From Lentisphaeria bacterium (GTDB lineage: Bacteria > Verrucomicrobiota > Lentisphaeria > Victivallales > Victivallaceae): a DNA stretch of 64,000 nucleotides. The stretch covers positions 62,001 through 126,000 of the forward strand of contig JABLYX010000001.1 of the NCBI GenBank assembly GCA_018265615.1. The letters run 5' to 3'. Below the pieces are notes generated by a model. It was not told the DNA's origin. It did not search any database and saw only the letters and a program-made list of their open reading frames with translations. Positions 49,005-57,253 of the stretch are shown here, piece by piece; positions within the stretch are counted from its first letter, which is position 1, and the number at the start of each line of letters is the position of its first letter. Made by a program: the position numbers and the translations under genes.

Positions 49005-50342
49005 TTACGCTTCGATCTTCTTCTCGAGATAGTCGCGCAGCCGGGTCACGTTGACCCGGTCCTGCAGCATCGTGTCGCGGTCGCGCACGGTCACGCAGTT
49101 GTCGTTGGCCGATTCGAAGTCGTAGCAGATGCAGTACGGCGTGCCGATTTCATCCTGGCGGCGGTAACGCTTGCCGATGCTGCCGGTTTCGTCGTATTCG
49201 GAGCGGAAGTGGCGGTCGATATCCTTGTAGAGGCTGTACGCCTGCTCCTTGAGCTTCTTCGACTGCGGCAGCACGGCGACCTGGATCGGGGCGACGAGCG
49301 GCGGCAGGTGCAGCACGATGCGGGTGTCTTCGTCCATGCCCTCCTTCGCGGTCGCGGCCTTCTCTTCGTCGTATGCGGCGGAGAGCAGCGCGAGCATCGT
49401 GCGGTCGAGCCCGACCGAAGTTTCGATGACGGTCGGCATGAACTTGCGGCCGTTGTCGTGATCCATGTACGCGAGGTCCTCGCCGGAGAATTCGCTGTGG
49501 CGCGTGAGGTCCCAGGTTCCGCGGTGGTGGACGCCTTCGAGCTCGCCCCAGCCGAACGGGAACTTCACTTCGATGTCGATCGCGGCTTTCGCATAGTGCG
49601 CGAGCTTCTCGTGCTCGTAAATGCGGAAGAAGTCGTCCTTGAACTTCAACTTGTTCTTATAGTAGCTGATCCGCTGCGCCTTCCAGTATTCGAAGAACTC
49701 CATGCCCTCTTCGCCGTCGCAGAAGAACTCCATCTCCATCTGCGTGAATTCGCGGCTGCGGAATGTGAAGTTGCGCGGATTGATTTCGTTGCGGAACGCC
49801 TTGCCGATCTGCGCGATGCCGAACGGCAGCTTCTGCCGGGTCGCGACGCGGACGCTGTGGAAGTCGACGAAGATCGGCTGGCAGGTCTCAGCACGCAGGT
49901 AGGCGGCATGCTCCTCGTCGAACACGGGGCCGACGAACGTCTTCATCATGAGGTTGAATTCGCGCGGCTCGGTCAGATCCTTCGACCCGCAGTTCGGGCA
50001 GGTCGTCGGATCCTCCATCTGGTCGACGCGGTAGCGGGACTTGCACTTGCGGCAGTCGGTCATGAGGTCGCTGAACTGATCGAGGTGGCCGGAGGCTTTC
50101 CAGACCCGCGGGTGGCAGATGATCGTCGAATCGAGCCCTTCGACGTTGTCGCGGGTCTCGACCATTTCGTGCCACCAGAGGTTTTCGACGGCGCGCTTCA
50201 TCCGGGCGCCGTAAGGGCCGTAATCCCAGAATCCGTTGATGCCGCCGTAGATTTCGGAACTCGGAAACACAAATCCGCGACGCTTGCACAAACTGACGAT
50301 CTTGTCCATCAGTTCCAGATTCTTCACGTTTTCTTCGGCCAT
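49005..50342 (-). CDS. glyQS: glycyl-tRNA synthetase (single-chain, alpha2 type)
   Basis: 445 residues; AAGGAAG precedes the ATG. Class II motifs are visible: F-R-N-E-I-N-P-R (motif 2) and S-V-G-L-D-R-T-M (motif 3). A zinc-binding insertion C-R-K-C-K-S-R ... C-P-N-C-G-S-K is typical of the alpha2 glycine enzyme. The anticodon-binding domain with P-I-Q-V-A-V-L-P ends the protein. It charges tRNA-Gly in the cytoplasm. It is a housekeeping gene 67 bp upstream of the QueG-like gene. Confidence 0.95.
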   Translation of the reverse strand: MAEENVKNLELMDKIVSLCKRRGFVFPSSEIYGGINGFWDYGPYGARMKRAVENLWWHEMVETRDNVEGLDSTIICHPRVWKASGHLDQFSDLMTDCRKCKSRYRVDQMEDPTTCPNCGSKDLTEPREFNLMMKTFVGPVFDEEHAAYLRAETCQPIFVDFHSVRVATRQKLPFGIAQIGKAFRNEINPRNFTFRSREFTQMEMEFFCDGEEGMEFFEYWKAQRISYYKNKLKFKDDFFRIYEHEKLAHYAKAAIDIEVKFPFGWGELEGVHHRGTWDLTRHSEFSGEDLAYMDHDNGRKFMPTVIETSVGLDRTMLALLSAAYDEEKAATAKEGMDEDTRIVLHLPPLVAPIQVAVLPQSKKLKEQAYSLYKDIDRHFRSEYDETGSIGKRYRRQDEIGTPYCICYDFESANDNCVTVRDRDTMLQDRVNVTRLRDYLEKKIEA

Positions 50343-50466
50343 TTTTTCTTCCTTGCGTTGTTGGAGAAACCGTGGTTCGGCCCCTCCGTATGATAATGAA
50401 AAGAAAGGACGCTTGCTGGGGCGTCCATTTCATTAATATAACATTGCTTGTGGAAAAAGCAAGGAA

Positions 50467-51765
50467 TCACACGGCCAGTTCGATCGCGAGCGCGGCGTTG
50501 AGCATATTGCGCCCGTTCTCCTCCTTCCATTCGAGTTTGAACTCCCGTTTCAGGATCGCGCGGAGGCTGATTCCTCCGAGCGCTTCCCCGTACCGCGGCA
50601 GCAGCGCGTCGAGCGCGAGGAGCCGCCGGAACAGTTCGTCGCGGTGCGGCGCGCGGAGCTGCAGCAGCGCGTGGACCCGGAACCCGGAGGGGCGGTTGCC
50701 GGAGACGATGCCGGTCAGCTTTACGGCCGCGACGGGGCGGACGCCGCAGCCGGGCGGCGGGAATTCGCCGCGGCAGAGCTCCCGGTCCACCGTGAGGCCG
50801 AGTTCGGCGCCGATGCGGGCGGCAAGCGCGCGCTCGAGTGCGGCGGGGTCGAATGCCGTGACGCTCCGGTCGGGCGGATAGGATACGGGCGTGCCGTCCG
50901 CTCCCTGCGATGAGGCGACGTCGACGCGCGCTGTGAGTGCGAGCTTGCCGCAGCCGTATTCGCGTTCGAGGATGCGTTCGGAGGCGAATGCCGCCGTGCC
51001 GCTGCACCAGACCGCGTTGAAGGTGACTCCGGAGCAGGATATGTTCACCGCCGGAAGCTTCGCCGTGAGGCGGGCCAGCTCGCGTTCGAAGCCGGAGCAG
51101 CCCGCCGTGCGGACCGCGAGCTCGAGTGTGAAATCCCGGTAACGCAGATCTTCCGCCGGGGCCGAGCCGGTGACGCGGACCGCGCTTGTTTCTTCCTCCT
51201 CCGGCAGCGTTCCGGTGCGGATGCCGAGCAGCGAGGCGACGCCTCTTTCCACGGCCGCGAACGGGATGTCCGACCACGCTTCGGCGGTCGGCGTCTCCGC
51301 CGTTTCGCCGGCGCCGAACTGCGAACGCGCAAGATCGATATGGCAGAGCAGTGCGAGCTTCGCCGTTGTTTTCGGGATGCCGTGGTGCAGTGTCTCCGCG
51401 AAGCTGCCCGCATCCTTGCGTTCGATCCGGCTGAACCGGACTCCCCGGGATTCATCGTGCTCGCGCGGGAACGCGGCGGCGGCAAGCGAAAACGCATCGC
51501 GGAAGCCCGGATCGGCGGAACGCCCCTCAAGCGTCACCACGACCGGCAGACTGCCGGGGACGCCCGTCTCCGGCTCCGGGAATTCCGTCACGGCCGCGCC
51601 GATGCCGTCGAGCTTGTCCGGCAGCTTTCCGGGCACGAATGCGGCCCGGTCCGAAAGTGTGCCGAGCAGCGCGGCAAGCGCCGTTTCGACTGCGCCGGCG
51701 CGGAAGCCGCCGCGCTGCGTACAGGCCGTTTCCGACGCGGCGGGTGGAACGAAGAAATCACTCAT
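50467..51765 (-). CDS. unrecognised protein with three internal repeats
   Basis: 432 residues from the ATG at 51765, with a perfect AAGGAGG 8 bases upstream; an in-frame extension to 51813 has none. I do not recognise a family. Residues 25-148, 170-286 and 308-432 share one layout: a helix like V-E-x-A-V-A-x-L-L-G, a mid helix ending in L-x-L-P or A-F-P, and a closing strand pair with L-A-L-L-C-H-I-D-L-A, L-A-L-T-A-R-V-D-V-A and L-N-A-A-L-A-I-E-L-A. No signal or membrane segment. It could be a multi-domain structural protein; phage-tail-like folds are one guess. Confidence 0.65.
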   Translation of the reverse strand: MSDFFVPPAASETACTQRGGFRAGAVETALAALLGTLSDRAAFVPGKLPDKLDGIGAAVTEFPEPETGVPGSLPVVVTLEGRSADPGFRDAFSLAAAAFPREHDESRGVRFSRIERKDAGSFAETLHHGIPKTTAKLALLCHIDLARSQFGAGETAETPTAEAWSDIPFAAVERGVASLLGIRTGTLPEEEETSAVRVTGSAPAEDLRYRDFTLELAVRTAGCSGFERELARLTAKLPAVNISCSGVTFNAVWCSGTAAFASERILEREYGCGKLALTARVDVASSQGADGTPVSYPPDRSVTAFDPAALERALAARIGAELGLTVDRELCRGEFPPPGCGVRPVAAVKLTGIVSGNRPSGFRVHALLQLRAPHRDELFRRLLALDALLPRYGEALGGISLRAILKREFKLEWKEENGRNMLNAALAIELAV

Positions 51766-51832
51766 CTGGATCGCCTCCTTGGGTTGGGTTGATAATAACG
51801 GGAAATTTGTCAACCTTTCAAAGGAACGGAAC

Positions 51833-51861
51833 TTGACACTATTTCTCCGATGCTATATATT
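51833..51861 (+). promoter_or_regulatory. sigma70-type promoter of the SDR/FAD/OYE operon
   Basis: TTGACA (51833-51838) and TATATT (51856-51861) with 17 bp between them, 47 bp before the SDR start codon. One of the best matches to consensus in the window. Confidence 0.8.
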
Positions 51862-51908
51862 ACAGCAGAATATAGCGTCCGAAAAAACAATGGAAGGATT
51901 GACCGGAT

Positions 51909-52667
51909 ATGTCGAAAACAGCACTGGTGACTGGCGGCGGCCGCGGAATCGGCGCCGGAATCGTGGAGAAACTCGCCTCCGAAGGGTGGAACGTCGTGTT
52001 CTGCGGCCGTAAAGAGGAGTCCGCGTTCGCGGAACGCTGCCGTGAGCTCGAGTCGGACTACGGCGTGAAGGCCGCCTATTTCAGCTGCGACGTTTCGAAC
52101 CGCGAAGAGCGCGAAGGGCTGCTGAAGCGGATCCTCGGCGCATTCGGCTCCCTCGAGGCGCTCGTGAACAACGCGGGCGTCGCCCCGCTGGTCCGTGCGG
52201 ATCTCCTTGAAATGAGCGAGGAGAGCTTCGACCGCGTGCTCGACATCAACCTCAAGGGGCCCTTTTTCCTGACCCAGCTCGTCGGCCGCCACTTCGCGGA
52301 GAACAAGGTCGCCGGGGTGATCGTGAACGTCGGCAGCGTTTCGGCCACGGTCGCCTCGATCAGCCGCGGCGAATACTGCATTTCAAAGGCGGGCGTCGCG
52401 ATGGCGACGAAGCTCTTCGCCGTGAAGATGGCGGAGTTCGGCGTGCCGGTCTATGAGATCCGGCCCGGCGTGATCGCCAGCGATATGACCAGTGTGGTCA
52501 AGGCGAAATACGACAAGCTCATCGCGGAGGGACTCACGCTTCAACCGCGCTGGGGCGAACCCGCCGATATCGGCAAGGCGGTCGCGATGCTGCTGCGCGG
52601 CGACCTTGCATACTCGACCGGCCAGGTCATCAATGTCGACGGCGGCATGGAAATCGGGCGGCTGTGA
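51909..52667 (+). CDS. short-chain dehydrogenase/reductase (FabG-like)
   Basis: 252 residues. T-G-G-G-R-G-I-G cofactor motif, N-N-A-G, V-G-S-V-S catalytic Ser, Y-C-I-S-K Tyr/Lys and P-G-V-I motif are complete. It is 3-oxoacyl-ACP reductase-like in form, but the operon (flavoprotein, XRE-cupin, OYE) suggests a degradative role. AAGGA lies before the ATG. Its TGA shares one base with the ATG of the next gene. Confidence 0.93.
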   Translation: MSKTALVTGGGRGIGAGIVEKLASEGWNVVFCGRKEESAFAERCRELESDYGVKAAYFSCDVSNREEREGLLKRILGAFGSLEALVNNAGVAPLVRADLLEMSEESFDRVLDINLKGPFFLTQLVGRHFAENKVAGVIVNVGSVSATVASISRGEYCISKAGVAMATKLFAVKMAEFGVPVYEIRPGVIASDMTSVVKAKYDKLIAEGLTLQPRWGEPADIGKAVAMLLRGDLAYSTGQVINVDGGMEIGRL

Positions 52668-54526
52668 TGGAAACGCGCAGGCTCAACACGCTCGTGATCG
52701 GCTCCGGCGCCTCAGGGCTCGCGGCCGCGCTGCGGCTGAAGTCGCTTGGCGTCGACGACATATTGCTGCTCTCCGAAGGACTGAAGCGCGGGACCTCGAT
52801 CAATACCGGCAGCGACAAGCAGACCTACTACAAGCTCGGCATCTACGGCGCGGAGCCGGATTCGCCGGAACTGCTCGGCAGGACCCTGTACGACGGCGGA
52901 TCGGTGCACGGGGACGTGGCGCTGGTCGAGGCCGCGATGTCGGTGCGCTGCTTCATGAATCTCGTGAACCTCGGCGTACCGTTCCCCTGCGACGAATTCG
53001 GCCAGTACGTCGGCTACAAGACCGACCACGACCCGAAGCGGCGCGCGACGAGCTGCGGCCCGTACACCTCGCGCGAAATGTGCCTCGCGCTGATCCGCGC
53101 GGTGAAGGCCGCCGGAATCGAGATCGCCGAGCAGCGCAACGTCGCGGAGCTCGTCGCGGTCGACGGCCGCGCGGCCGGGGCGGTCGTCTGGAACAAAGAG
53201 ACGAAGGAGCTCGAAACGTATCTCGCGGAGAATACGGTTTTTGCGGTCGGCGGCCCCGGCGGGCTCTATGCGTCGAGCGTCTATCCGGCCGGGCACATGG
53301 GAGGGATCGGCCTCGCGTTGAAAATCGGCGCGAAGGCGCAGAATTTGCCGGAGTCGCAGTTCGGGCTCGCTTCGACGAAGTTCCGCTGGAACGTTTCCGG
53401 GACCTATATGCAGGTGCTGCCGCGTTTCATTTCGACCGCGGCGGACGGCGTTTCGGACGAGCGCGAATTCCTGCTCGATCATTTTAAAGACCCGAATGCG
53501 ATGAATTCGATGATCTTCCTCAAGGGCTACCAGTGGCCGTTCGACGTGCGTAAGGCGGCGGACGGCTCCTCGCAGATCGATCTGCTGGTCCATGAGGAGA
53601 CGGTCGGCAAGGGGAGGCGGGTCTTCCTCGACTTCCGCTCGAACACCGCCGGGCTCGACTTTGCGAAGTTGTCAAACGAGGCGCGGGAGTACCTTGAAAA
53701 ATCCGGCGCCTGCTTCGGCACGCCGATCGAACGGCTCGAAAAGATGAATCCGGGCGCGATCGGGCTCTACCGGGACCACAACATCGACATCCGCTCGGAG
53801 ATGCTCGAGATTGCGGTCTGCGCGCAGCATAACAACGGCGGGCTGGCCGGGAGCATCTGGTATGAATCCGTGAACATTCCGCACCTGTTCCCGGTGGGGG
53901 AGGTGAACGGTTCGCACGGAGTGACGCGCCCGGGCGGTTCCGCGCTGAACGCCGGGCAGGTCGGCGGATTCCGCGCCGCGGAGTTCATCGCGGCTAAGTA
54001 CCGCGGATTCACGTTCGATTTCGCGAAGGCGGAGGCCGCCGCGAAGCTGCTCGAAGAGGATCTGAAGCGCCGCCTCGCCGGAACGCGCGACTGGCGGAAA
54101 GACCGGGCGGAGCTCCAGGAGCGCATGACCGGATACGCCGGCCACCTGCGCCGCGTGGATCAGCTCGACGACGCGGCCGACGCGGCCCGCAATCTGCTCG
54201 ACGCGATGTATAAAGAGGGGTATCCGCTTGAGGAGGCGGACCATGCGGTCACGAACTTCCACCTCGCCTTCGCATCGTGGATCTATCTTGAGGCGATCTC
54301 GTTCCAGGCCGCGTCCGGAACCGGTTCGCGCGGCAGCGCGGCGCTGCTTCGGCCGGACGGCTCGCTTGTTCCGGAGAACCCCGCATTCCGCAATCAGGTG
54401 CTCGGCACGACGGCGTCCCCGCAGGGGGTGCGGGTCGGCTGGGAGCCGTGCCGACCGTTTCCTGCGACCGACGGATGGTTCGAGACGGTCTGGGCGGATT
54501 TCCGCGCCGGAAAGATCTACGGGTGA
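52667..54526 (+). CDS. FAD-dependent oxidoreductase (fumarate reductase flavoprotein-like)
   Basis: 619 residues. The start ATG at 52667 overlaps the SDR stop (TGATG). V-I-G-S-G-A-S-G-L-A-A-A-L-R-L is the FAD Rossmann motif at residues 9-23; R-G-T-S-I-N-T-G-S-D-K-Q and V-G-G-P-G-G-L-Y-A follow, and P-G-G-S-A-L-N-A-G-Q-V-G-G near residue 425-440 closes the FAD site. It resembles L-aspartate oxidase/succinate dehydrogenase flavoproteins without Fe-S partners. It probably oxidises or reduces an organic acid or ketone. Confidence 0.88.
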   Translation: METRRLNTLVIGSGASGLAAALRLKSLGVDDILLLSEGLKRGTSINTGSDKQTYYKLGIYGAEPDSPELLGRTLYDGGSVHGDVALVEAAMSVRCFMNLVNLGVPFPCDEFGQYVGYKTDHDPKRRATSCGPYTSREMCLALIRAVKAAGIEIAEQRNVAELVAVDGRAAGAVVWNKETKELETYLAENTVFAVGGPGGLYASSVYPAGHMGGIGLALKIGAKAQNLPESQFGLASTKFRWNVSGTYMQVLPRFISTAADGVSDEREFLLDHFKDPNAMNSMIFLKGYQWPFDVRKAADGSSQIDLLVHEETVGKGRRVFLDFRSNTAGLDFAKLSNEAREYLEKSGACFGTPIERLEKMNPGAIGLYRDHNIDIRSEMLEIAVCAQHNNGGLAGSIWYESVNIPHLFPVGEVNGSHGVTRPGGSALNAGQVGGFRAAEFIAAKYRGFTFDFAKAEAAAKLLEEDLKRRLAGTRDWRKDRAELQERMTGYAGHLRRVDQLDDAADAARNLLDAMYKEGYPLEEADHAVTNFHLAFASWIYLEAISFQAASGTGSRGSAALLRPDGSLVPENPAFRNQVLGTTASPQGVRVGWEPCRPFPATDGWFETVWADFRAGKIYG

Positions 54527-54530
54527 CGCG

Positions 54531-55055
54531 ATGGAGGCGTTCGACTTCACGATCCTGCGCGAACTGCGCAAGCGGGCCGGCTTCAGCATCGGCGAGGTTT
54601 CGGCCGAAAGCGGCGTCTCCGCTGCGGTGATCTCGAAGCTCGAGCGGAACCGGACGCGGGCCGAGCTCGATACGCTCTACCGGCTCGCGCGCGTCTTCGG
54701 CATCACGGCGGCGGAGCTGCTGAATCTGGCCGAGGCGCGGCTGTCGCACCCGCTGAAGGCGACGGCGCACCGGAACGAGGATTTCCTCTTCCGGGAGATC
54801 AATTATAAGAATATCCGCTGCCTGCACGGCAAGGCGGCGAAAGGGTCGCGCGTGTCGCACCCGAATGTGCACCGCGACGATTACGAGCTCTGCTGGATCC
54901 TCGACGGGACACTGCGGCTCACGCTGCCGTCGGAGTCCTGCGAGCTTTCAGCCGGGCAGTCGCTGCAGTTCGACGCGCTGCTCGAACACACGTATGAGGC
55001 GCTGACCGATTGCGAATTGTTGATTTTACATATCAGAAAGGAAAACAGGTTCTGA
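54531..55055 (+). CDS. XRE-family regulator with C-terminal cupin
   Basis: 174 residues, starting 5 bp after the FAD gene. HTH_3 domain at residues 5-60 (L-R-K-R-A-G-F-S-I-G-E-V-S-A-E-S-G-V-S-A-A-V-I-S-K-L-E-R-N). A small cupin (residues 95-170; H-R-D-D-Y-E-L-C-W-I-L-D-G) would bind the effector. Such HTH-cupin proteins control catabolic operons; it sits inside the operon and likely regulates the promoter at 51833. Confidence 0.9.
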   Translation: MEAFDFTILRELRKRAGFSIGEVSAESGVSAAVISKLERNRTRAELDTLYRLARVFGITAAELLNLAEARLSHPLKATAHRNEDFLFREINYKNIRCLHGKAAKGSRVSHPNVHRDDYELCWILDGTLRLTLPSESCELSAGQSLQFDALLEHTYEALTDCELLILHIRKENRF

Positions 55056-55057
55056 AA

Positions 55058-56515
55058 ATGGCAGAAAACTACCCGAAAATCACCTCGTTCAAAACCGCCG
55101 CCGCGTTCCGTGCGCATCTGAAGGAGCTGAATCTCGATCTGGAAGTCGACGACGCGATCCTCCCGGCTCCGGAGAGTCCGCTTGCGCAGGGGCTCGAATA
55201 CCGCGGGCGGAAGATCGGCAACCGTTGGTGCATCCTGCCGATGGAGGGGTGGGACTGCCTGCCGGACGGTTCGCCGTCGGAGCTGACCCGCCGCCGCTGG
55301 CTGCACTTCGCCGAGAGCGGTGCGAAGCTGCTCTTCGGCTGCGAGGCGTGCGCCGTGATGGAGTCCGGCAAAAGCAACACCCGTCAGCTCATGATTACCC
55401 CCGGGACCATGCCGAAGCTCAAAGCGCTCTGCGCCGGGATGCGGCAGCGCCACGCGGAGAAATTCGGCACGGCGGACGACCTCTGTATCGGCCTCCAGCT
55501 GACCCACTCGGGCCGCTACAGCCATCCGCACGACGACGCAAAGCTCGAATCGGTCACGGCCTACGCGCATCCGCTGCTCGACGAGCGGTTCCACAACAGC
55601 GCCGCGAATGTGGTTTCGGACGACGGGCTGCGGAATATCATCCGCCATTTCATCGAGGCCGCGAAGCTCGCGAAAGAGGCGGGGTTCGATTTCGTCGACG
55701 TGAAGATGGCGCACGGCTACCTCGGCCATGAACTGCTCTCCGGCTTCGAGCGCAAGGGGGAGTTCGGCGGCAGTTTTGAAAATCGTACCCGTTTCTTCCG
55801 CGAGATCGTCGAAGGGATCAGGCGCGAGGTTCCGGGGCTCGAAATCGGGACCCGTTTCTCGCTCTTCGACTGCCTGCCGTTCGAGAAGGGGCCGGACAAG
55901 GTCGGCATCCCGATGCAGCGCGGCGGGATCGGCGTCGGCAACTACAAATATGCGTTCGGCGGAGACGGTACGGGGCTCGGATACGACCTCTCCGAACCGA
56001 TCCGCTTCCTGGAACTCTGCCGTTCGCTCGGCGTGGAGCTCATCTGCACGACCGTGTGCAGCCCGTACTACAACCCGCACTTCCAGCGCCCGGCCTACTA
56101 CCCGGTTTCTGACGGCTACCTGCCGCCGGAGGACCCGGTGTGCGGAGCGGCGCGGCAGATTCGCGCGGTCGCTGAGGTCAAGAAGCACTTCAAGGGGACG
56201 GATATGATCTTCATCGGCTCCGGCTACACCTGTCTGCAGGAGTTCGTTCCGCAGGTCGGGCAGGCAGCGGTCCGCGCCGGAAAGACTGACATGGTCGGCA
56301 TCGGCCGCATGGTCATTGCATATCCTGAGCTCCCGGCCGACGCGCTCGCCGGCGGCCCGCTCAAGACGAAGCGGATCTGCCGCACATTCGGCGACTGCAC
56401 CACGGCGCCGCGCGACGGCATGGTCTCCGGCTGCTACCCGCTCGACGATTTCTACAAATCGCGCCCGGAATGCGAATGCGTGAAGGAGATCAAGCGGAAG
56501 TTCCGCGAGGGATAA
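55058..56515 (+). CDS. old-yellow-enzyme-family NADH:flavin oxidoreductase
   Basis: 485 residues; AAAGGAAAACAGG precedes the ATG at 55058, 3 bp after the previous stop. FMN TIM-barrel motifs: I-L-P-M-E-G-W, Q-L-T-H-S-G-R-Y-S-H-P, H-G-Y-L-G-H-E-L-L-S and G-S-F-E-N-R-T-R. The C-terminal Cys motif (C-R-T-F-G-D-C-T-T-A-P-R-D-G-M-V-S-G-C) resembles Fe-S-type OYEs. It probably reduces an enone; it ends the operon. Confidence 0.9.
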   Translation: MAENYPKITSFKTAAAFRAHLKELNLDLEVDDAILPAPESPLAQGLEYRGRKIGNRWCILPMEGWDCLPDGSPSELTRRRWLHFAESGAKLLFGCEACAVMESGKSNTRQLMITPGTMPKLKALCAGMRQRHAEKFGTADDLCIGLQLTHSGRYSHPHDDAKLESVTAYAHPLLDERFHNSAANVVSDDGLRNIIRHFIEAAKLAKEAGFDFVDVKMAHGYLGHELLSGFERKGEFGGSFENRTRFFREIVEGIRREVPGLEIGTRFSLFDCLPFEKGPDKVGIPMQRGGIGVGNYKYAFGGDGTGLGYDLSEPIRFLELCRSLGVELICTTVCSPYYNPHFQRPAYYPVSDGYLPPEDPVCGAARQIRAVAEVKKHFKGTDMIFIGSGYTCLQEFVPQVGQAAVRAGKTDMVGIGRMVIAYPELPADALAGGPLKTKRICRTFGDCTTAPRDGMVSGCYPLDDFYKSRPECECVKEIKRKFREG

Positions 56516-57253
56516 GCGTACCATATCCGGAGCCCGGCGGGCCGCCGATGCCCTGCCGGTTCCGGGTATGCATTCCGAGCCGATGAGGGTCAGTTGCCGG
56601 ACTGGAACGTTCCGTTCCGCAGGACCGTGAACATTCCGCTTTCAAGCTAAAAGAGTCACTCGTCCCTTGAAGTGCCATAATTTCAGCAATGATTTTAAGA
56701 GTGAGTGTTCGAATGGCTATCAAGATCATTGGCAGGCTCTGACTGGACAATTAAAACAGCTGGAATTGCCAGGAGATGTGTGGAATAACAACACTACAGA
56801 TCAGGACGCAGCCCCCCGAATGGAATCCCGGCGGCAACTGCCTGATTTTTAAAGGGCGGTTCACTGCGGACTACAAAAATATGAGTTCTATCATCCGCCT
56901 TTCTGACAGAAAAATCATCCCCGCCCCGGATACGGAACGGTACGATAATGACAATGTCATTCGTCTCACTCCGGCGCGGAACGGATCGAAAAAAAGTACG
57001 GTCAACGTCTCTTCCCTGTTTGATGACGCGGAATCCTCTGATGGACTCTGGAATGGGAAAAGAATATTTTTCAAACAATTTCAGAGCTTCCGCGATATCG
57101 GAATGTTTGGAATATCTGCACAGACTGAACGATGAAACCGATCCGCAATCTATGTACAAATTACACGTGAGAACTTGCATTTGCATTTCCACGTGCCATA
57201 TTAAGCCGTGATTCAGGATCAACGAAGCAATCAATGTGTTCAGGAGAACTGCT
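56516..57253. other. gene-poor interval with one unassigned small ORF
   Basis: 738 bp without a recognisable gene. An 85-codon plus-strand ORF at 56881-57135 (M-S-S-I-I-R-L-S-D-R-K) has no clear Shine-Dalgarno; another frame reads E-Y-F-S-N-N-F-R-A-S-A-I-S-E-C-L-E-Y-L near 57062-57124, so a frameshifted small gene is possible. A/T content is higher than in the neighbours. GC-rich inverted segments just after 56530 may end the OYE operon. Confidence 0.4.

Noticed and set aside
56881..57135. 85-codon plus-strand ORF as a real gene
   Set aside because: No Shine-Dalgarno, no family, and the better-looking protein sequence changes frame in the middle.
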